The notes below the pieces were generated by a model, which saw only the letters and a program-made list of their open reading frames with translations, was not told the origin of the DNA and made no database searches. Position numbers and translations under genes: made by a program. A stretch of 33,027 nt of DNA from a virus, in IMG/VR virus record IMGVR_UViG_3300031576_000224, positions 1 through 33,027 of that record. One strand, given 5' to 3'. Numbering within the stretch: position 1 is the stretch's first letter; the number at the start of each line of letters is the position of its first letter. Below are positions 9,197-15,332 of this stretch, piece after piece.

Positions 9197-10959
9197 AACG
9201 CCTAATCTTAAAAACATTTTTTTTCTTGATGCTGATGTGTACGACAGTCTATGCCCAGGATTATTGGGTATTTATTCGTACTTATGATCGTCCTGGAACA
9301 AATGCGTTAACTGACGCTGGCATATCAAAACGAGGTGATATTGTACAAATTACTCCGGTTGTTGCGGGACAGGAACCGACGCCGGATGAACAGAAAGAAT
9401 GGGCGATAGTAAGAGTTACTGGAATTACGCAAGCAGATATCGACACTTATACAGCTTCTTTTCAAGAAAGTACTCCGATGCTGACTTCACCTACGGGATA
9501 TCCAGTATATAGAGATAAGGCGTTTCGTAAGTTTAAAGTAGATATTGATACTTTAAATTATAAGCAACCTGGACTTTATAAAACGCCAATCATATGGTCT
9601 GGCGTAAAGACAAAGATTAATCAAAAGACGGTATTAGATATCACAAGATATCGAATGGGATGGATGAAATATGCTTATCTTGAGAGACTGTTAATACGAT
9701 TAAGTAATATTTTAGTGCCGAGAGCATGGGCTGTAACAACAGTCACATCAAAAATATGTGCTACTGGTTCAAATTGTACGGATGAAAACTACAATACTCT
9801 ACAGGCATGGGAAGATGCGAAAAATGGAGATTTGGTTACAGCCGATACTATACAAAGAGCTGAATGCTATGACGACGATGGAAATATTACCGGAGCACTT
9901 AGTGTTGCTGGATGGACTACGAATAGTACACATTATGCTGAAATTACAGCTCCGGTTGGAGAACGACACAATGGAACCGCCGCATCCGGTGCTACGTTGA
10001 CATACACGACAACTGGCTCTTCGCAAAATATGATTTCAGTATCAACCAGTAATTACTTTCATATTAGCTGGCTGGTTATAAAAATGACAATTTCCCATCC
10101 TGACGGGAAAGCTCTGAATCTAAGTAATTCGACTGGAGAACAATGGTTTGTCGACCATATGGTCATTGGAAACTATGGTGCAAAAACAGCGAATGACCCT
10201 CTTGGCGTGGTATTTGGGTATACGGATTCAACAGGAAGATTATCTAATTCTGTTGTTTATGATTTTCTTGGCCCGGCTGCTCATGAAGGAAGCTGTGTGC
10301 AGATGCAAAGATTGTTACATTACGCTTATTCTAATACGCTTTATGGATGTGGATATGGACTTACACATGGGACTGGGGCTGGAGAGTCACCATCATATGC
10401 AAAGAATAATATTTCTTACAATAATTCAATCGCAGATTATTCTGGAGCAAACGATAATGGAGCTTGGAATTCTGCATCAACGGGAAATTTATCAAAAGAT
10501 GGCACAGTAGTTTGCGGTGCGACATTCGCCACTGGAACGAATACTACAGCGACAGCGAATAAGTTGATTGATAGTGGAGCATCATTTCAAACAGCAGAAA
10601 TCGTTGTCGGTTCAAAGGTCAAAAATCAAACAGATACAACATGGTCTTATGTCACATCAGTAGATAGTCAGACGCAATTAACCTTGAATGATGACATATT
10701 TTTAGCGACGGCAAAATCCTATAAAGTTTTCAAAGCATATTCTAATCGGACGTTAACTTTTTCGGATACTACAAATAAAAATTTTCATTTAGTTTCTGGA
10801 GATACAGCCGCAATGGACTTAGGAGCTGATTTGGATGCAGATGCGACTATCGCCATTACCGATGATATCGATGGAAATGCGCGGCATGCAACAACGCCGG
10901 ATATTGGGGCAGATGAGTTTATTGCAGCGGCGGCCAGAAGAACGTTTACGGTGAATTAA
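9193..10959 (+). CDS. Secreted right-handed beta-helix protein (tailspike or adhesin-like)
   Basis: The GTG at 9193 overlaps the previous stop (GTGA) behind GGTGGA. The 588-residue product has a clear signal peptide ending VYA before QDYW. After a unique N-terminal domain of about 180 residues, the sequence shows short beta-strand repeats rich in Asn, Ser and Gly, as in pectate-lyase-like beta helices. It ends with DIDGNARHATTPDIGADEF, the closing motif seen in many beta-helix surface proteins (choice-of-anchor Q type). It may bind or cleave surface polysaccharide. No catalytic residues can be assigned by eye. Confidence 0.7.
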   Translation: MKRLILKTFFFLMLMCTTVYAQDYWVFIRTYDRPGTNALTDAGISKRGDIVQITPVVAGQEPTPDEQKEWAIVRVTGITQADIDTYTASFQESTPMLTSPTGYPVYRDKAFRKFKVDIDTLNYKQPGLYKTPIIWSGVKTKINQKTVLDITRYRMGWMKYAYLERLLIRLSNILVPRAWAVTTVTSKICATGSNCTDENYNTLQAWEDAKNGDLVTADTIQRAECYDDDGNITGALSVAGWTTNSTHYAEITAPVGERHNGTAASGATLTYTTTGSSQNMISVSTSNYFHISWLVIKMTISHPDGKALNLSNSTGEQWFVDHMVIGNYGAKTANDPLGVVFGYTDSTGRLSNSVVYDFLGPAAHEGSCVQMQRLLHYAYSNTLYGCGYGLTHGTGAGESPSYAKNNISYNNSIADYSGANDNGAWNSASTGNLSKDGTVVCGATFATGTNTTATANKLIDSGASFQTAEIVVGSKVKNQTDTTWSYVTSVDSQTQLTLNDDIFLATAKSYKVFKAYSNRTLTFSDTTNKNFHLVSGDTAAMDLGADLDADATIAITDDIDGNARHATTPDIGADEFIAAAARRTFTVN

Positions 10960-11270
10960 TGACCAAACCTCAAGAGTTTAGTTTTTATGGTTTTGCGATG
11001 AAAGATTTTATTCAATTTACAATTTATGGAATTGGGTTAATTGTTTTTTTAGTCAAGACGGACATGAGGGTTACGAAAGTTGAAGAAAGTTATGCTATGC
11101 TCGTCCAAAATAGCAAGATTCTAACAGAATTCATGATTGATTCGGACGCTTATCATTCGGCGGTGTTAGCAACACAGTTTAAGGGCGGTAAGCCCGTCAA
11201 TGCGAGTTACAACACAAAGAAGATTAGGGATAAGCTTATTGGAAATGATGCCAACGAGGCGGCGCAGTGA
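10959..11270 (+). CDS. Small membrane-anchored protein, unknown function
   Basis: The 103-residue frame starts at an ATG that overlaps the previous stop (TAATG). One hydrophobic segment (about residues 17-33, FIQFTIYGIGLIVFLVK) is followed by a soluble helical region. The gene is coupled on both sides, so it belongs to the tail/secretion operon. It could anchor or chaperone the neighbouring exported proteins, but this is only positional inference. Confidence 0.65.
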   Translation: MTKPQEFSFYGFAMKDFIQFTIYGIGLIVFLVKTDMRVTKVEESYAMLVQNSKILTEFMIDSDAYHSAVLATQFKGGKPVNASYNTKKIRDKLIGNDANEAAQ

Positions 11271-11440
11271 CGTATGAAGAGGCCCGCATTATCATTGATG
11301 AATTGGAGGAAGCCATAAAAGACGTGGAGGCGGTGAGGGCAAAGTTGATGTCTGATGTTTGGATTCCAGAAGCACAGATGTTGACAAATGCTATCGTAAA
11401 TTTGGATTTTGTGAAATTAAAACTGTTACGGTGCAACTAA
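11267..11440 (+). CDS. 57-residue helical protein, unknown
   Basis: A GTG at 11267 overlaps the previous stop as GTGA. The product is one long helical stretch beginning MTYEEARIIIDELEEAIKDV and ending in KLKLLRCN, consistent with a coiled coil. It fills the gap before the next gene, whose ribosome site directly follows the stop. Coupled starts on this operon make it likely to be real. Confidence 0.6.
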   Translation: MTYEEARIIIDELEEAIKDVEAVRAKLMSDVWIPEAQMLTNAIVNLDFVKLKLLRCN

Positions 11441-11453
11441 AAGGAGGGAGTAA

Positions 11454-12050
11454 GTGAAGAAGTTAGTTTTGGTGGCAATCATTTTGTTAGTATCAGCAAA
11501 TTGGTCTTGGGCGTTATTTGATGACAAATCGAAAGACAATATTTTTGAGGCTATCCAACAAGATAAGCAAGAACAAGAACAAAATCAAGGACAGGCTCAA
11601 GGACAAGATCAGGGACAAGACCAAAAGCAAAATCAGAATGCTTTTGGCGGAAATGGCGGGAATGCTTTCCAGGGCCAATTTCAGGGGCAGTCTTCAGACC
11701 AGGGAAACGCTCAAACCACAAATATCGGCGGTGATGAGACAAAAGTCACAACCGCCGTCTGGCCGCAAACGCCATCCACATCAGATAAAGAAGAGAAAAC
11801 CATATCTTCTTTATTCGGCTCTATTGGAAACAACAAAACTGAGGAATATATCCGCCTTCAAAAACAGATGGAGCTTTCTAAAAGTTTATTGGATCAGGGA
11901 TTGCTTACCACGGAACAATATAAGAAAGATGTTCTAGCGAGTTATGAACAATTAAAGCGGGCCAATAAAGAACAGAAGCTTTTTGGCGTACTGCCCATTG
12001 CTGAGCGTGGATGCTCGGTAATAAATGCCTGCGGTCTTTTGAATTGGTGA
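11454..12050 (+). CDS. Secreted Gln/Gly-rich protein with SHOCT-like C-terminus
   Basis: The GTG start lies seven bases behind AAGGAGG. The 198-residue product has a signal peptide (MKKLVLVAIILLVSANWSWA, cut before LFDD). Residues 36-90 form a low-complexity tract of QGQ, QDQ and NGGN units. Near residues 139-168, LQKQMELSKSLLDQGLLTTE resembles the SHOCT module, a short oligomerisation domain. The last residues hold two Cys. The Gln tract may form an extended or self-associating spacer. No known phage family comes to mind. Confidence 0.7.
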   Translation: MKKLVLVAIILLVSANWSWALFDDKSKDNIFEAIQQDKQEQEQNQGQAQGQDQGQDQKQNQNAFGGNGGNAFQGQFQGQSSDQGNAQTTNIGGDETKVTTAVWPQTPSTSDKEEKTISSLFGSIGNNKTEEYIRLQKQMELSKSLLDQGLLTTEQYKKDVLASYEQLKRANKEQKLFGVLPIAERGCSVINACGLLNW

Positions 12051-12061
12051 GCGAGAAAATA

Positions 12062-12358
12062 ATGTTAAAGAACGATTCGTTTTTAGATAACATCAAAGAG
12101 TTGGTAGATGGCGGATGGATAATGCTGTTTATCTTTGGCGGAACGATTTGTTTTCTGGCATCAGCATCACTTATTGCTCTTTGTTTTCTGCATGAATCGG
12201 ATACTGTTCGTCTTAGTTTATTTAAAGAAATTCTGATAGGCGCGCTTGGATACTTGACAGGGATTTTTACGACTATGTGGAATAATAAACATTTCAAATC
12301 CGGCAATCCAACAAATGGCGATGGGAGAAAAACTGAAAGCAATCCTCCTGTGGCTTAA
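12062..12358 (+). CDS. Putative holin (two transmembrane segments)
   Basis: The 98-residue protein starts at the ATG at 12062, just after the previous stop; upstream in-frame codons would overlap that gene. Two hydrophobic segments are visible: GGWIMLFIFGGTICFLASAS to about residue 38, and LIGALGYLTGIFTTMW near 60-75. A polar tail follows. Size, topology and position before the lipoprotein and other small lysis-type genes fit a holin. A holin cannot be proved without a functional test or family match. Confidence 0.6.
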   Translation: MLKNDSFLDNIKELVDGGWIMLFIFGGTICFLASASLIALCFLHESDTVRLSLFKEILIGALGYLTGIFTTMWNNKHFKSGNPTNGDGRKTESNPPVA

Positions 12359-12437
12359 GGATAAGCTCTGGGAGTGGATAAACAATAAAAGGGGGGATCC
12401 CCCGATGGGAGGAATACCGTTATGCAGACTACTTTAA
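12315..12437 (+). CDS. Possible 40-residue amphipathic peptide
   Basis: An ATG at 12315 (or 12321) opens a 40-codon frame, MAMGEKLKAILLWLKDKLWE then a Pro-rich end. It overlaps the holin candidate and the next gene in another frame. The Trp/Lys helix would be strongly amphipathic, as in membrane-active peptides. No ribosome site is visible, so this is a weak call. Confidence 0.25.
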   Translation: MAMGEKLKAILLWLKDKLWEWINNKRGDPPMGGIPLCRLL

Positions 12438-12625
12438 TTTCTTACTTGGTCGGGGCTTTAATCAAAGTTTTGAGCCCAGAGGCGGTAAAGAGTGTTATCG
12501 ACAAATTGCTTGATGCTGTCGAGGATGCGGTGAGTAAATCAAATACAAAGATTGACGATCAGGTGGTGTTGCCTTTGGTCAATGCGATTCGTGTCGCCCT
12601 TAACGTGCCCGACAATGACAAATGA
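12422..12625 (+). CDS. Small conserved phage protein of the lysis region
   Basis: The ATG at 12422 is preceded by GGGAGGAA. The 67 residues contain a short hydrophobic start (ISYLVGALIKVL), a helix, and a C-terminal IDDQVVLPLVNAIRVALNV followed by PDNDK. I recall similar endings in small proteins next to phage lysis genes, but no function is established to my knowledge. It is coupled to the next gene by ATGA. Confidence 0.65.
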   Translation: MQTTLISYLVGALIKVLSPEAVKSVIDKLLDAVEDAVSKSNTKIDDQVVLPLVNAIRVALNVPDNDK

Positions 12626-12822
12626 GCTTCGGGCAAGCTATAAATATTATCTCCTGGGTCATTTCAAAATATGAAAACATCAAGAAAATCATCATGGAAA
12701 ATTACCGAAAATACCGCTCTCGGAAAATCCGGGATGCTGTTGATAGTGGGGACGTGTCTTATATCACAAGGTTGCTTCGGGAAATTAAACAGAGGCGACG
12801 AGATAGAAGTGACTCAACCTAA
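12622..12822 (+). CDS. Small basic phage protein, unknown
   Basis: The ATG at 12622 overlaps the previous stop (ATGA). The 66 residues have an amphipathic N-terminus and a strongly basic C-terminus (REIKQRRRDRSDST). RKIRDAVDSGDVSYITRLLR resembles small proteins found beside lysis genes in other phages. It hosts the start of a lipoprotein gene in another frame, as in Rz/Rz1 arrangements, but it lacks the transmembrane segment expected of an inner-membrane spanin. Confidence 0.6.
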   Translation: MSFGQAINIISWVISKYENIKKIIMENYRKYRSRKIRDAVDSGDVSYITRLLREIKQRRRDRSDST

Positions 12823-12910
12823 GATAATCACTGAAGGAAATTTAACTTATTGGTGTCTCGGTCCGGAGGAATTGACTTCTCTAATCCAGGAGGCAGATAG
12901 GTGCCGATGA
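12671..12910 (+). CDS. Putative lipoprotein, possible outer-membrane spanin-like
   Basis: The frame of up to 79 residues starts at 12671 or at the ATG at 12734. A hydrophobic stretch MLLIVGTCLISQGC ends in a Cys that could be the lipidation site, although the lipobox is not ideal. The mature part would be about 45 residues. It begins inside the previous gene in a different frame and ends inside the start of the next, the nested layout typical of Rz1-type spanins. The match is structural only. Confidence 0.5.
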   Translation: MKTSRKSSWKITENTALGKSGMLLIVGTCLISQGCFGKLNRGDEIEVTQPKIITEGNLTYWCLGPEELTSLIQEADRCR

Positions 12911-13383
12911 CAAATGAATATCTCACCCTCTATCAATTTACCTGCGCTTTGCTCGGACTTGTCCTGGGAAGTTTTTGTTATGGGCTTGGGGGCCGCAGTG
13001 GGAAATGGCGACGCCGGATATGTGGAAGCTTTGTTTTGGCTTTTACTGTAAATTACGTGAGTTTCTTGAGAGGCGTATGGGAATGGCCGTTAGTTTTCGT
13101 CTGGTTATTCCTGTACGGGGCCTTCTCGATTGGGTATGGCGGCGATTCAATCGGGGTTAAGCTCAGGAAGCGAACTCTCTATGCTTTGGCTGTGTGTACA
13201 GCAGGGACCTTATTTTGGCCCATATTTGGCCCAAAGATGCTCTGGATTACTATTCCCCACTTATATATAGGTCTTTGGTCGGTTTATTTCGGAGTCAGGA
13301 ATCCCATTCCTGCGGCGGCTGAAGAAATGCTGATCTGTGCCCTCCTTAATATAGGGCTTATTTCCTACCCGTTTTTAGGCTAA
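12901..13383 (+). CDS. Multi-pass membrane protein, unknown
   Basis: The GTG at 12901 sits seven bases behind AGGAGG; an ATG at 12907 is possible but less well placed. The 160 residues contain about four hydrophobic segments: YQFTCALLGLVLGSFCYGLG near the start, one near 55-75, one near 90-110 and one at the C-terminus. It is the last gene before the regulatory region. It may act in lysis, exclusion or membrane remodelling. No family is recognised. Confidence 0.65.
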   Translation: MPMTNEYLTLYQFTCALLGLVLGSFCYGLGGRSGKWRRRICGSFVLAFTVNYVSFLRGVWEWPLVFVWLFLYGAFSIGYGGDSIGVKLRKRTLYALAVCTAGTLFWPIFGPKMLWITIPHLYIGLWSVYFGVRNPIPAAAEEMLICALLNIGLISYPFLG

Positions 13384-13408
13384 TCACGATATATTTTTCC
13401 TGTCGGTC

Positions 13409-13444
13409 TTGACAAACCAAAATTGTAATATATACTTCCGTATA
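13409..13444 (+). promoter_or_regulatory. Promoter with dyad over the -10 box
   Basis: TTGACA (13409-13414), a 16-base spacer and TATACT (13431-13436) form a strong sigma70-type promoter upstream of the ribbon-helix-helix gene. A perfect dyad, TATAC-TTCC-GTATA (13431-13444), covers the -10 box. It is a natural operator candidate for autoregulation by the first product. Confidence 0.65.
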
Positions 13445-13464
13445 GCAAGAATGGATGGAATATC

Positions 13465-13626
13465 ATGGCCAAAATCAAAAAAACCGCAAAATATACAAAA
13501 TCTGTTCCTATCCGCTTTCAAGATGAGGATTGGCACAGGATTGTTCTTGCGGCAAATAAAGAAAAGCTTGAAGCCTCAACGTGGATAAGACAACGAATTC
13601 TTAAAATACTCGATGGGGATCAGTAA
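13465..13626 (+). CDS. Ribbon-helix-helix (CopG/Arc-like) DNA-binding protein
   Basis: The ATG at 13465 opens a 53-residue frame directly downstream of a strong promoter. A basic N-terminus is followed by a beta-strand (SVPIRF) and two helices (EDWHRIVLAANKEKL and STWIRQRILKIL), the ribbon-helix-helix order. Such proteins bind short palindromes as dimers, and one overlaps this gene's own promoter. It is followed seven bases later by the HTH gene. It is probably an early repressor or switch component. Confidence 0.7.
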   Translation: MAKIKKTAKYTKSVPIRFQDEDWHRIVLAANKEKLEASTWIRQRILKILDGDQ

Positions 13627-13632
13627 ACTTAT

Positions 13633-14073
13633 ATGTCTCTCAATCTGTTAAAACTATTTAGACACAACGGCAAAAAGAATGGTAAATTCTATTTACCAAA
13701 TCCCCAATTGGAATATCGGATTGTGTTCAAAAAGGGGGCGGTTGAGGCTATTAAAAAAGTGAAGGGATGGACAAGTTATAGTGAAATGGCCAATGCGCTT
13801 GGAATAACCAGGCAATATCTGTCTATGCTCCGGTTGACGCGGGTTTCCGTTACCCATACGGTCATAACCCGGCTGGCTGTTATCTTGGGCAATGTTCAGG
13901 CGAATTGGTGGGTACATTTCGAGATCGTGCCCTATGGAGTCAAAGACACCAATCATCCAACTTGGAATTATGAAAAGGAACGTGGCAGGATGCCATACAA
14001 GCGGTATTCTTTATCGGCTTACGCAAGGAAACACGACTACGACATAGAAACTGAAGGTGTTTGCAGGGCCTAA
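13633..14073 (+). CDS. Helix-turn-helix regulator
   Basis: The 146-residue protein starts at an ATG seven bases after the upstream stop. Residues 45-90 show an HTH core: YSEMANALGITRQYLSML followed by a second helical part (HTVITRLAVILGNV). The flanks are basic. It is encoded with the ribbon-helix-helix protein and directly precedes a promoter, a 22-base operator-like dyad and two terminators, so it probably controls that region. The N-terminal 40 and C-terminal 50 residues are not recognised. Confidence 0.7.
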   Translation: MSLNLLKLFRHNGKKNGKFYLPNPQLEYRIVFKKGAVEAIKKVKGWTSYSEMANALGITRQYLSMLRLTRVSVTHTVITRLAVILGNVQANWWVHFEIVPYGVKDTNHPTWNYEKERGRMPYKRYSLSAYARKHDYDIETEGVCRA

Positions 14074-14143
14074 GAAACTGCGGTAAACCCGTTATAAGGA
14101 CTGGACAGAAAAATGACAAAAATAGCGATTTTTGAAAAACCTA

Positions 14144-14208
14144 TTGACACAAAAACACTTGCGAGCTATTCTTTAATCATGCGTAGTTTACATAACATGT
14201 ATAGTAAA
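14144..14208 (+). promoter_or_regulatory. Promoter plus 22-bp operator dyad
   Basis: TTGACA (14144-14149), 17 bases and TATTCT (14167-14172) form a near-consensus promoter. About 15 bases downstream lies TTTAC-ATA-ACATGT-ATA-GTAAA (14187-14208), in which both arms and the 6-bp centre are exactly symmetrical. A dimer of the HTH protein encoded just upstream is the obvious candidate binder. Confidence 0.6.
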
Positions 14209-14246
14209 AATCCGTCGAGAAATGTAAAATCATCGTCGGATTTTTT
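14206..14246 (+). terminator. Intrinsic terminator T1
   Basis: AAAAATCCG (14206-14214) pairs with CGGATTTTT (14237-14245) and an inner CGA/TCG adds three pairs; the 3' arm lies in a run of six T. It lies about 60 bases after the predicted start of the 14144 promoter. Confidence 0.6.
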
Positions 14247-14260
14247 GTCAAATACCATTT

Positions 14261-14291
14261 ACCCATTGCGTCGAGACGTAGTGGGTTTTTT
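14261..14291 (+). terminator. Intrinsic terminator T2
   Basis: ACCCATTGCGTC (14261-14272) pairs with GACGTAGTGGGT (14275-14286), using two G-T pairs and leaving the centre open, and runs into TTTTTT. T1 and T2 stand in tandem, so a transcript from the 14144 promoter should end within roughly 70-115 bases unless antitermination occurs. Confidence 0.65.
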
Positions 14292-14337
14292 GTTGTGTAT
14301 GAATTAAAGAAAGTGATTTCTTTATGAAATTTTTAGT

Positions 14338-14451
14338 GCCGGGTAAATTAGTGGTTTTTTTATTGTCAAAAACAATCCCCATATCTCGAAACCGAAAAAA
14401 ACCACTAACCAAGTGATTGGTCTACCCGGCCCGGCGTAGAGATTGGGGATT
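14338..14451. other. Interleaved inverted-repeat element (structured RNA or bidirectional terminator)
   Basis: Between the HTH gene and the gene start at 14474, 400 bases hold only regulatory structure. In this part GCCGGGTA (14338-14345) pairs with TACCCGGC (14423-14430). TTAGTGGTTTTTTT (14348-14361) pairs with AAAAAAACCACTAA (14395-14408). ACCAA/TTGGT (14408-14421) forms a small hairpin. AATCCCCATATCTC (14374-14387) pairs with GAGATTGGGGATT (14439-14451), which is followed by TTTCTTTT. The last pairing crosses the others, giving either a pseudoknot or a switch between two folds. Confidence 0.6.
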
Positions 14452-14473
14452 TTCTTTTAAGAAAGGAGGAGAG

Positions 14474-15151
14474 ATGAATAACTCAACCGTGCAAATATCC
14501 GCCGTCAGCTTGTCGCGGAAGGTCTTTCGGGTAGCCTGGTTTGTATGTAAATCCATGTTTTTCACATTCCCAGTATTCCTCTCTTTCGCTTACATAAAAT
14601 TTCCGCCGATCATTTCTCGAACAAGTGAGGCAGACGCATCCTTTCTCGTCTCCGTGTCTTCCAATGTTTTCCTTAACTTGTACCAGATCATTTTTAATTC
14701 TCTCCCAATCTTCATATCTATCTATTTTTTCTTGTATGCCTTTCGACCATCTTTCAAGAGCGATAAGCCTGTCATTGAAAATAGAAGTGTTTTTAAAATT
14801 TCCAAAGAACATCCCAATATTATGATGAAACTTGAAGATAAGCCCAAGGATAGCGATGACAGCAGAGATAATCTGAAGAATCACGAAGATTATATTATTC
14901 GGATCTATCAAGAACCCCATGGCGACTCCTCCTTATTTCACGCATCAGTTATAGCTATCTGGGAAGACGGTCCTTTTGAGCTGCGATTCCCAGATTTGGT
15001 CTCTTGTTTGGAACAGATAGCCAATGTTCTTTGGTGGCGAAGCAGTGAGGGGATAAAGTCATACAAAGAACTTAAAAATTCAGGGAAAAGATTTAATGCA
15101 GGTCATTATAAAGTTCATGTGGACTTTACGCCGCCAAGAGTTATTGAATAA
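14474..15151 (+). CDS. Possible membrane protein with HicB-like C-terminal region (overlaps an antisense gene)
   Basis: An ATG at 14474 follows a strong site, GAAAGGAGGAGAG, and opens a 225-codon frame. Two hydrophobic segments lie near residues 20-40 and 58-90. The last 75 residues look like a real soluble domain: SVIAIWEDGPFELRFPDLVS resembles the strand and FPDL motif of HicB-type folds. The first 149 codons overlap a convincing reverse-strand gene in exact codon register, so the N-terminal half could be a mirror-frame artefact. The C-terminal third has no competitor on the other strand. Confidence 0.4.
   Translation: MNNSTVQISAVSLSRKVFRVAWFVCKSMFFTFPVFLSFAYIKFPPIISRTSEADASFLVSVSSNVFLNLYQIIFNSLPIFISIYFFLYAFRPSFKSDKPVIENRSVFKISKEHPNIMMKLEDKPKDSDDSRDNLKNHEDYIIRIYQEPHGDSSLFHASVIAIWEDGPFELRFPDLVSCLEQIANVLWWRSSEGIKSYKELKNSGKRFNAGHYKVHVDFTPPRVIE
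14483..14920 (-). CDS. Membrane-anchored coiled-coil protein with zinc knuckle
   Basis: The reverse-strand ATG at 14920 follows AAGGAGGAG at ideal spacing. The 145-residue product has an N-terminal transmembrane helix (about residues 9-30, IIFVILQIISAVIAILGLIF). A charged helix (LIALERWSKGIQEKIDRYED) follows, then a Cys-rich end with CVCLTC and CEKH that could bind zinc. This order of domains is natural and codon use is like that of its neighbours. It is the only reverse-strand gene outside the island at 5.5-6.8 kb. A role in exclusion or membrane sensing is possible but unproven. Confidence 0.7.
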   Translation of the reverse strand: MGFLIDPNNIIFVILQIISAVIAILGLIFKFHHNIGMFFGNFKNTSIFNDRLIALERWSKGIQEKIDRYEDWERIKNDLVQVKENIGRHGDEKGCVCLTCSRNDRRKFYVSEREEYWECEKHGFTYKPGYPKDLPRQADGGYLHG

Positions 15152-15167
15152 ATAAATCATGAAAAAT

Positions 15168-15237
15168 CCCCCTTTCTTTAAAGGTTAACTTTGGAAGGTG
15201 ACCTCGTCCTGCATTATAGCAGGGCAAAGAGAGGGGG
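15168..15237. other. Predicted three-way-junction RNA element before the HNH gene
   Basis: CCCCCTTTCTTT (15168-15179) pairs with AAAGAGAGGGGG (15226-15237) with one G-T pair. Inside lie AGGT/ACCT (15182-15185 with 15201-15204) and the perfect stem CCTGC-ATTATA-GCAGG (15208-15223). On the reverse strand the last one contains TATAAT, but no good -35 box was found at the right distance. The stretch 15152-15332 otherwise has no convincing gene. Confidence 0.4.
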
Positions 15238-15332
15238 AATACTTGATATATGCCAAAGAGCAAAGCTTCGAGCATGAAGATATTTTAAGGATGATTGAAA
15301 GCTGGCAGGTTGTTTAGATAAAGGGGAGTTGG

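Noticed and set aside
11518-11937. A 139-codon forward frame inside the Gln-rich gene
   Set aside because: It is an out-of-frame reading of the CAA/CAG-rich repeat region; the true frame has a strong ribosome site and a signal peptide.
14113-14307. A 64-codon forward frame over the 14144 promoter and both terminators
   Set aside because: It reads through a promoter, a dyad and two terminators, has no ribosome site, and its C-terminal half is encoded by hairpin sequence.
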